A stretch of 6,905 nucleotides of DNA from an uncultured Pseudomonadota bacterium (GTDB lineage: Bacteria; SAR324; NAC60-12). A program made the position numbers and the translations under genes. This document shows positions 1 to 5,999 of the stretch, in pieces; the stretch's first letter is position 1, and the number at the start of each line of letters is the position of its first letter. The notes under the pieces were generated by a model, which worked only from the letters and a program-made list of their open reading frames with translations, ran no database searches and was not told the DNA's origin. The stretch covers positions 1 through 6,905 of the forward strand of contig CAJXDX010000093.1 in the NCBI GenBank assembly GCA_913052275.1. The letters run 5' to 3'.

Positions 1-1931
1 TTGACTGAGATCAGTTCAGGACTGATACCAGTTGCTTCACATAAAAACTGAACGGCCATTGTAAAAACTCCCTGACCCATTTCGGTCCATCCGTGGTGAA
101 TTGTAACATTATCTGGAGAATCAATAACCACCTTCACCTTACCTTCATCCGCCACTCCGTTGCCGATTCCGGTGTTCTTCATACCACATGCAATGCCTGC
201 ATATCTGGCATTTTGAAACTTCTCTTTAACAGCCAGCAAAGTTTTTTGAATTCCTATTCCGGATGTGATTTTCTGGCCTGTTGATGTACAGTCTCCGGGT
301 TTAAGCGCATTGTCGTAGCGTATTTGCCAGCGGTCATATCCGCCAAGTTCACATAATTCATCAAGACAGCTTTCAACCGCAAAATTAATTTGGTTAACAC
401 CGAATCCGCGCATGGCCCCGCAGGGAACATTATTGGTATAAACTGCACGGCTCAGGATATCAACCGAAGGAATGGTATAGACACTGGTTGCGTGTCCGGC
501 CGCACGTTCCAGCACTTTCATGCCTACCGAGGCGTATGCCCCTGTGTCTCCAATAATGTCTGCCTTGATAAATGTAAGTTTGCCTTTTTTATCACATCCC
601 ATGGAAATATCCATTGACATCGGATGACGCTTAGGATGCATCAGCAGTGACTCCGGACGAGTCAGAGCAACTCGTACAGGAAGCTGCAGCAAGTGAGCGA
701 ATAGGGAGGCATGTCCCTGCACTGAAATATCCTCCTTTCCTCCAAATGCACCGCCATTTGGCATCAATAAAACCGTCACTTTTTCTAGCTGAATTCCTAG
801 AATCTTACTGATACTGCTCCTGTCTTCATAGACTCCCTGTCCCTGTGAAAAGACTTCAATTCGATCTTCCTGGGGTTTTGCAACACAGCACTCGAGTTCC
901 ATGAACGCGTGTTCTATTCGCTGAGTTTTGTATGTTCCTTTTGTAACATATTCACTTTCTTTCTCAGCCTTTATGCAGTCTCCACGCTGTATCTCGGTTG
1001 TGGAAAGGAGGTTACCGCTTTCATGTATTTTTGGACTTTGGTCTGACAGTGCTTCAGAAGCATCTGTTACGGGAGTTAATATCTCGTATTCGACATCTAT
1101 TGATTCTACAGCTTCACGTGCCTGTTTTTCAGTTTCCGCAACAACTCCAGCCAGTATATCTCCAAGATAGCGTGTGGTTTCTCCTTCTCTTACCATTAAG
1201 GGCCAATCAGGTATAATTAAACCTGTGAATCGTTCACCGGGAATATCTTTGGCAGTAAATACGCGCAGTACGCCATCCATTTTTTCAGCTTTGTCTGTAT
1301 TGATTTTTAGTACTTTAGCTCTGGGATGTTCACTGAATTTCAATGCACCATGCACCATCCCTTCAAACTTCAGATCTGCAACATATGGTGCTTCACCGAC
1401 AGCTAGTCTTACTGAGTCATATTTTGGCAGGCTCTCCCCTACCTTTCCGCTGTATTTTGGAAGCTCAAGGTTTCCATTATTCCTGAGTGCTTCTGCGGCG
1501 GTCAGACATGATTTTGTTATTTTTTTGTAGCCTGTACATCGGCAAAGGTTGCTGTTAAGTGCCTTGTTTACTTCTTTTTCTGTCACAAAAGGCTGATCGA
1601 ATAAGGGCCAGACTTTCATTATGATTCCAGGAGTACAGAATCCACACTGCAGACCTCCCTCTTTCGCAAAAGCCTTAACTACAGTTTCTTTTTTGCCTTC
1701 ATCAAGGCCTTCCATCGTCACAATTTCTTTACCTTCAATGCGTCTCATCGGCGCAATACAAGCCTTGAGAGGATTGCTGTCCATCAACACCGTACAGCAC
1801 CCGCATACTCCTTCAGGCGCGCAGCCGTCTTTGGGAGAAATTATATCTTCTACATCCCGCAAATATGTCATCAGGGACATTTCCGGATCACCTTCATACG
1901 ATATTGTATTTCCGTTTAATTTAAATTCCAT
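1..1931 (-). CDS. Selenium-dependent xanthine dehydrogenase-type molybdenum hydroxylase, fused 2Fe-2S and Mo domains (C-terminus beyond window)
   Basis: Likely hydroxylates a purine such as xanthine, in the cytoplasm, at a molybdopterin centre. The frame is open from the ATG at 1931 to the left edge (643 codons), so the C-terminus, including the catalytic Glu near the end, is missing. Residues 1-75 form a plant-type 2Fe-2S domain (C37, C43, C46, C58). Residues 90-150 form the second 2Fe-2S domain (QCGFCTPG, C96/C99; NLCRCTGY, C130/C132). The Mo domains follow directly from about 165: GGAFGGKED at 393-401, MRGFG at 507-511, TEMGQG at 616-621. By remembered alignment, E340 (IEHAFMELE) and R508 match the purine-binding Glu802 and Arg880 of bovine xanthine oxidase, favouring a purine over an aldehyde. 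No FAD domain lies between the Fe-S and Mo parts. There is no in-frame TGA, so any selenium would be a labile cofactor ligand, not selenocysteine. Last gene seen in the ssnA-ygfK-voc-xdh run. Family confident; substrate inferred. Confidence 0.92.
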   Translation of the reverse strand, partial: MEFKLNGNTISYEGDPEMSLMTYLRDVEDIISPKDGCAPEGVCGCCTVLMDSNPLKACIAPMRRIEGKEIVTMEGLDEGKKETVVKAFAKEGGLQCGFCTPGIIMKVWPLFDQPFVTEKEVNKALNSNLCRCTGYKKITKSCLTAAEALRNNGNLELPKYSGKVGESLPKYDSVRLAVGEAPYVADLKFEGMVHGALKFSEHPRAKVLKINTDKAEKMDGVLRVFTAKDIPGERFTGLIIPDWPLMVREGETTRYLGDILAGVVAETEKQAREAVESIDVEYEILTPVTDASEALSDQSPKIHESGNLLSTTEIQRGDCIKAEKESEYVTKGTYKTQRIEHAFMELECCVAKPQEDRIEVFSQGQGVYEDRSSISKILGIQLEKVTVLLMPNGGAFGGKEDISVQGHASLFAHLLQLPVRVALTRPESLLMHPKRHPMSMDISMGCDKKGKLTFIKADIIGDTGAYASVGMKVLERAAGHATSVYTIPSVDILSRAVYTNNVPCGAMRGFGVNQINFAVESCLDELCELGGYDRWQIRYDNALKPGDCTSTGQKITSGIGIQKTLLAVKEKFQNARYAGIACGMKNTGIGNGVADEGKVKVVIDSPDNVTIHHGWTEMGQGVFTMAVQFLCEATGISPELISV

Positions 1932-1935
1932 ACTT

Positions 1936-1941
1936 CTCCTT
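1936..1941 (-). promoter_or_regulatory. Shine-Dalgarno site of the xdh-type gene
   Basis: On the minus strand AAGGAG is followed by AAGT and then the ATG at 1931. The spacing of four bases from GGAG is slightly short, but the match to the 16S tail is good and fixes the start. This start also puts the first 2Fe-2S cysteine at residue 37, as is usual for these proteins. Confidence 0.7.
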
Positions 1942-1957
1942 ACTTTTCAGAAAGTAA
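1940..1957 (-). promoter_or_regulatory. Small inverted repeat overlapping the xdh ribosome binding site
   Basis: A perfect 7-bp inverted repeat (TTACTTT / AAAGTAA) with a 4-base loop lies directly upstream of the xdh start. Its start-proximal arm includes the first two bases (AA) of the AAGGAG site. The stem has only one G-C pair, so it is weak. It could modulate ribosome access or be a protein-binding half-site pair, or be chance in AT-rich DNA. Confidence 0.3.
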
Positions 1958-2046
1958 ATTAGTGTTTAGTGATGCTTAAGATCTGAATTCAAGTTTGTTT
2001 TTTATGTCTTTATTATTTCATCATATGCCATTCTGCGCCGGACCAC

Positions 2047-2412
2047 TCATTCAAACTGGACAACTGAAAGGATGTTGCCTTCACTATCCTTAAACCATGC
2101 GCCTTTGACTCCACCCATGGTAGCAATACCCTGCTCATCAGTCATTTCATACTGTTCAAATACAACGCCTTTCTCCCGAAGATCCTTTACAACCTTTTCA
2201 ACATCGTCAACTTCCCACCCCGCCGCAGTATGATCAGCTTTGGTTGGTGAATCCCTGTGATACAGAACCAGCTGCGAACCATGTCCACATTCAAACATAA
2301 CTCCTCCAGGTGCATCACCAGCCTGAAGTCCAAGCTTTTCTTCATAAAATTTCCTTGCACGTTCCAGGTCCACAACAGGCAGGACCGCGGTGACTCTTGA
2401 ATCAGCTAACAT
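2047..2412 (-). CDS. Small VOC (glyoxalase/bleomycin-resistance fold) protein, function unknown
   Basis: A 121-residue protein with the vicinal-oxygen-chelate fold as two βαβββ halves. Half one begins at VTAVLPVVDLERARKFY (7-23). Half two begins around GWEVDDVEKVVKDL (65-78) and ends with the typical WFKDSEGNILSVVQ (106-119). It has no signal peptide or membrane segment, so it is cytosolic. By remembered alignment to glyoxalase I, the four metal-ligand positions hold T8, L48, A63 and S116, none of them the usual His/Glu, so classical metal-dependent glyoxalase chemistry is unlikely; H61 or E41 could still bind something. It sits between ygfK (92 bp upstream) and the xdh-type gene (115 bp downstream) on the same strand, which suggests a role with the purine enzymes, but this is inference. 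The wider gaps than at ssnA-ygfK may mean a later insertion or separate regulation. Fold confident, function not known. Confidence 0.88.
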   Translation of the reverse strand: MLADSRVTAVLPVVDLERARKFYEEKLGLQAGDAPGGVMFECGHGSQLVLYHRDSPTKADHTAAGWEVDDVEKVVKDLREKGVVFEQYEMTDEQGIATMGGVKGAWFKDSEGNILSVVQFE

Positions 2413-2419
2413 TATTTTT

Positions 2420-2425
2420 CTCCCT
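2420..2425 (-). promoter_or_regulatory. Shine-Dalgarno site of the VOC gene
   Basis: On the minus strand AGGGAG lies seven bases before the ATG at 2412. The good match and normal spacing support this start. With the xdh site it shows that this organism uses Shine-Dalgarno initiation. Confidence 0.7.
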
Positions 2426-2504
2426 ATTAATTTTGCAACACGGCAAGTGTAGCTAAGATTTAATTGACCATATTAACTAACGGACTCCGAACAGAAAAAT
2501 GCTG

Positions 2505-4571
2505 CTACAGGAAACTTGAATAAGTAACACTGGATGCGTCTGTGACAGCTGTTTTCATCATCTGCATTATCTCATAATTTTCAAAACTTACACTGCTTTT
2601 TGCCTCTCCTGAAATGGTGTTCATGGGATCGTCCTTGGAGAACCTTATGTTGAAATCCGGACCGGAATAACTGACAGATTCACCTTTTATTGAGAGGCTG
2701 TATTCATGTCCATCAAAGCGCGCATAGACTTTCTCAGCCTCATTATTTTTTTCAATAAAAAACCCGTCATGACTACTGAAATGCTGAAATGACTCCAAAT
2801 TTCCAAAAAATCTCGGTTTGAGCACAAACGGTCCTCCGTCTTCAGGACAGAATATGTCGCAGTTTCCGCATTCATTACAAAAATCCGCAAAGTTACCTAT
2901 CTGGTATTTCTTTTCCAGTTTCAGTGTTTTTCTGTCTTTTATGTGCCACTTGTCACTGTCCTTTACAAACTCCAGGACCTCAGTTTCTCCCGGAGGGATA
3001 TGCAGAGCGAAATTAGCATCGTTAGGGCATACAGGGATGCACTTATCACATGTCAGGCAGTCGAATAATTCAAGCATGCTCCCAACTTTTCGCGGAGGAG
3101 TTGAGTTTTTTTCAAAACCATAGCGTGCATGGGTACTGGCCTGTTCCACGTAAGTTCTGGTATTAAGCAGCTTAACTTCAGAAAGCAGGCTGTCAGCAAT
3201 TTCGGTTCCCAAAGTTTTACGGAGTTGACTGAATTTTAATTGACTTCCGGACTCCTGCAGTGATTCCCGGAATGCATTCACGGATTCATCTCCGTGGTCA
3301 ATAACAATATTTTCCAGGGCCTGTTCTGCATTCCCGTAGGCTTTAACAATATAGCTTTCTATATCAGAAACACCGAGGCTGTCCATGCGCGTGTTAAGCT
3401 CCTTAAAATAGTTGATGCTCCGACTGTAGCCTCCGACCTTGAGCAAATCACTACACACTGTAATTGGAGTAAGCCCCAATGCAACCGTGTCTGCAAAGTT
3501 TGTCCTGTCTATTCCCGCAGAAAACGAAATTGGGAAGCGGTCTCCAAACCTTTCACGGAATTGTTGAACCAGATTGATTCCCAATACATGCAGCGGAGTT
3601 CCTGAGAGATACATTACTTTTTCTGTTTGCGGGAAGAAATTGCGTTGATTTTCCACAATCAGCGTATTGTTGAATTTGACGCCAAATCCAAGTCCAAGAG
3701 ACTTTGCAGTTTGACCGAGGCGCTCCACAAATCCCTGTGCCTGTTCCCACGTAGTATCATTTTCAAATGCTTCATCCGGAACATTGATATCTTGGTAGTC
3801 CATCATCTCGTTCAGCAGGTTCCGTACTTTTTTCTTTCCCAGCAGTGTTGGATTGAGTTTGATGATGCAGTTCAAACTATGCTGATGGAAAAGATAATCA
3901 ATAATTTTTTCGATTTCATCCGGAGGACAGCCGTGGAAAGTGCTTAGAGTCAGCGTGTCAGAAAGTCTTGTTTGAAAATCAAGGTCCCTGTATTCCGCGT
4001 ATTTTTCCGGAATTTGTTTACGATACTGTTCCACAATTTCAGAAGCATCCTTCATTTTCTCAATGAACCGGCATACTTTGTCAGACTTAATTCCCTCAAG
4101 ATCATATCCGACACTCATATCATAAAGCACATTTCTAAAATTTTTGGCTAATTTGAGTTTCCCGCTGGCCTGCAGTATTTCGATAAGCATTGAACCTTTG
4201 ACATACTCATGCAGCGATTGCTCAACTCTTAATTCCTGCGACCATTCCACATTGTAGCCGACGGTCTGCATGTCAATGCAAGGCCGAGGAATCTGCAGTT
4301 CATCCAGAACCTGTACAGTTTTAAGCTCCATGATTCTTGAGCCGCCCAGCCATGAAAGCAAAATATTTTGAGCCATTTGAGTTTGAGGTCCGGATGCTGG
4401 TCCAAGCGGAGAGGAGGATTTTTTCCCATGGAATTTAACAGAGTAGTCTTTATCAGTAGTTCCGATAAAGAATTTCTTTGAGGGATAGTCAAAAATTGAG
4501 TCTGCCGTTTCCAGCTCGTGGAACATCCGTTTAATAAGGGAGCCAAAGGGATGTGGTATGAGTTCTGCCAT
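2505..4571 (-). CDS. ygfK: Short YgfK-type flavin/iron-sulfur oxidoreductase lacking the GltD-like NAD(P)H domain
   Basis: YgfK was named a putative selenate reductase from E. coli mutants and later linked to anaerobic purine/urate breakdown; its exact reaction here is inferred. Residues 1 to about 385 form the dihydroorotate-dehydrogenase-like barrel that should hold FMN: SPLGPASGPQTQ (54-65), DMSVGYDLEGIK (151-162), LSTFHGCPPDEIE (209-221), IKLNPTLLG (237-245), CSDLLKVGGY (373-382). A helical stretch with no recognised motif follows (about 385-500). Two [4Fe-4S] motifs come next: C505/C508/C511/C515 and C565/C568/C571/C575. A C-terminal domain resembling the end of E. coli YgfK follows. At 688 residues it is some 340 shorter than E. 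coli YgfK: the central FAD/NAD(P)H domain with its GxGxxG motifs and N-terminal cysteines is absent, with no frameshift visible. The layout matches PreA. It lies 26 bp after ssnA, without a clear Shine-Dalgarno site, so translation may be coupled. The start matches the E. coli N-terminus. Confidence 0.93.
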   Translation of the reverse strand: MAELIPHPFGSLIKRMFHELETADSIFDYPSKKFFIGTTDKDYSVKFHGKKSSSPLGPASGPQTQMAQNILLSWLGGSRIMELKTVQVLDELQIPRPCIDMQTVGYNVEWSQELRVEQSLHEYVKGSMLIEILQASGKLKLAKNFRNVLYDMSVGYDLEGIKSDKVCRFIEKMKDASEIVEQYRKQIPEKYAEYRDLDFQTRLSDTLTLSTFHGCPPDEIEKIIDYLFHQHSLNCIIKLNPTLLGKKKVRNLLNEMMDYQDINVPDEAFENDTTWEQAQGFVERLGQTAKSLGLGFGVKFNNTLIVENQRNFFPQTEKVMYLSGTPLHVLGINLVQQFRERFGDRFPISFSAGIDRTNFADTVALGLTPITVCSDLLKVGGYSRSINYFKELNTRMDSLGVSDIESYIVKAYGNAEQALENIVIDHGDESVNAFRESLQESGSQLKFSQLRKTLGTEIADSLLSEVKLLNTRTYVEQASTHARYGFEKNSTPPRKVGSMLELFDCLTCDKCIPVCPNDANFALHIPPGETEVLEFVKDSDKWHIKDRKTLKLEKKYQIGNFADFCNECGNCDIFCPEDGGPFVLKPRFFGNLESFQHFSSHDGFFIEKNNEAEKVYARFDGHEYSLSIKGESVSYSGPDFNIRFSKDDPMNTISGEAKSSVSFENYEIMQMMKTAVTDASSVTYSSFL

Positions 4572-4597
4572 TTTTTATCAGGGATGGAATTTGATTG

Positions 4598-5908
4598 TTA
4601 GAAATGGCTCCAAAGTTTTTCTGCCTGAGTGACTGCATTTGCTTTTATTTCTTTTTCAGAAAGCATAAGCAGCTGACGGTCTTTAATCCTGAATTCACCT
4701 CTTGTGATCACATCACTGGGGAGTTCACTCAGTCCAAAAAATACGTGCCCAAAAACAGTCGATTCTGTGATCGGTGTTCTTGGCGAATAATCATAAATTG
4801 CAAGATCTGCCTGGTACCCCGGCAAAATACGGCCAATCTTTCGGCCAAAGAGTTTGGAGGCAATCTCTGGATTATTTCCAAATAAGAGCCGCATGTAATC
4901 CACACTTGCTGCACCTCCTGGAAGGTGAGAGCTTCTTATCAGCATACCTTCTTTTCCTTCACGAAGCATGTTTGCCTGCATGCCGTCCGTTCCAAGTCCG
5001 GAAGCCAATTCATCCAGGTTCAGATTGGGCGTCATTCCGACCCTGTTATTTGCGTTTGATGAGGGGTTGTGAACGAACATGGCATTATGTTCACCGATCA
5101 AATCCACGTCAGTTTCTTTGATATGCAGTCCATGAATAATAAGCGCATTTTGATTGAGCAGGTCAAACTGATTTAGTCTCTCAATAACTGATCCGTAGCC
5201 TCTGTCAGCAGCGTCTTGTTCGTCAGCCCTGTCTTCTGAAACATGAATGTGTATACCCCAGGAATCCAGTGAACTGACAGCATCATGGATTTTTTTCAGA
5301 GATTCATCAGACAGAGTGAAAGAAGCGTGCATGCCAACTGTTGGATGTACATGAGGTGAGCCAGAGTATTTCTCCAATGCCTCCAGATTTTCGTTCAGGC
5401 TTGCTTCAAATTTTTCCTCTCCGTTTCGATCAGTAATTTCAAAAGCCAGGCTGATGTTGAGTCCCATTTTTTCACCAGTTTCTGCCAGTAATGACAGTGA
5501 ACCCTCGATATAGGAAGGGCTGCAGTGATGATCAATTACTGTTGTTGTGCCTGCCTTGAGGGAGTCAAGCAAGCCTGCTTCAAAACAGGCCTGTGTTGAA
5601 TCATGGTCAAGAGCCAGATCCATTTTCCACCAGACTTCCTGTAATTTTTCTATGAAATTAGCTGGATTATTTTTAGGCAGGGGCATTCCCACCGCAAGGG
5701 TGGAATATAAATGATGATGGGCATTAATCATCCCCGGAAGGGCAACTTTTCCAGCAAGATCATGAACTTCATCAAATTCACCTTCAGGCATGGTGCTTCC
5801 TGCACTTTCAATTGTCTCACCGGAAATTGCTACAAAGGCATTCTCTAAAAATGCCGGTTTGGAACATGGATTGACCACACGTAAATTCTTAAGAAGCTTT
5901 TTGCTCAC
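4598..5908 (-). CDS. ssnA: SsnA, amidohydrolase-family aminohydrolase
   Basis: A metal-dependent cytosolic hydrolase of the guanine deaminase/chlorohydrolase branch, the usual partner of YgfK and selenium-type xanthine dehydrogenases; it probably deaminates or opens a ring in purine breakdown, but its substrate is not shown here. Numbered from the upstream GTG at 5941 (447 residues): HHH at 75-77 in PGMINAHHHLYS (metal site), DHHCSPSYIEGSL (137-149), HIHVSED (231-237), H270, HNPSSNAN (291-298) and GTDG with D319 (317-320), ending with the GYQADLAIYDY strand (375-385) of the outer β-sandwich. I prefer the GTG at 5908 (436 residues). The 5941 GTG lies only ten bases from a TATAAT box and would leave almost no leader, while 5908 has AGGT six bases upstream and fits the E. 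coli N-terminus (442 residues) better. If 5941 is used, add 11 residues. First gene of the minus-strand purine cluster. Confidence 0.93.
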   Translation of the reverse strand: MSKKLLKNLRVVNPCSKPAFLENAFVAISGETIESAGSTMPEGEFDEVHDLAGKVALPGMINAHHHLYSTLAVGMPLPKNNPANFIEKLQEVWWKMDLALDHDSTQACFEAGLLDSLKAGTTTVIDHHCSPSYIEGSLSLLAETGEKMGLNISLAFEITDRNGEEKFEASLNENLEALEKYSGSPHVHPTVGMHASFTLSDESLKKIHDAVSSLDSWGIHIHVSEDRADEQDAADRGYGSVIERLNQFDLLNQNALIIHGLHIKETDVDLIGEHNAMFVHNPSSNANNRVGMTPNLNLDELASGLGTDGMQANMLREGKEGMLIRSSHLPGGAASVDYMRLLFGNNPEIASKLFGRKIGRILPGYQADLAIYDYSPRTPITESTVFGHVFFGLSELPSDVITRGEFRIKDRQLLMLSEKEIKANAVTQAEKLWSHF

Positions 5909-5950
5909 TGGAATACCTATATTAGAACCCTGATTAATCACAAACTGTTC

Positions 5951-5979
5951 ATTATAATTAAATTTACAAATCTAGTCAA
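5951..5979 (-). promoter_or_regulatory. Sigma70-type promoter for the ssnA-ygfK-voc-xdh cluster
   Basis: On the minus strand TTGACT (5979-5974) is followed by exactly 17 bp and then a perfect TATAAT (5956-5951). Five of six and six of six consensus bases at optimal spacing make it the best promoter visible in the window. Transcription should start near 5946-5944, between lpxK and ssnA. No operator repeat was recognised around it. It implies that the cluster is transcribed apart from lpxK and supports the downstream GTG of ssnA. Confidence 0.7.
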
Positions 5980-5999
5980 CATTTTCAGGAACTTATGCT

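Noticed and set aside
1174..1962. Plus-strand open frames of 113-118 codons opposite the xdh-type gene
   Set aside because: They have no recognisable domain and no ribosome site. The minus-strand frame across the same bases carries continuous Fe-S and Mo-domain motifs.
1975..1990. Adjacent CTTAAG, AGATCT and GAATTC palindromes resembling a cloning polylinker
   Set aside because: The surrounding sequence is natural-looking intergenic DNA with no vector sequence. Three six-base palindromes in AT-rich DNA can arise by chance, and they do not form a good larger hairpin.
2481..2489. CGGACTCCG palindrome downstream of ygfK as a terminator
   Set aside because: It has four base pairs with a one-base centre, cannot form a stable hairpin, and has no T-run.
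2413..2504. Possible separate promoter for the VOC gene
   Set aside because: Only weak -10-like AT stretches are present; none has a -35 match at proper spacing.
5938..5952. ATG followed by a four-codon frame just before ssnA, as a leader peptide
   Set aside because: Its ATG overlaps the -10 box, so it would lie upstream of the predicted transcript start.
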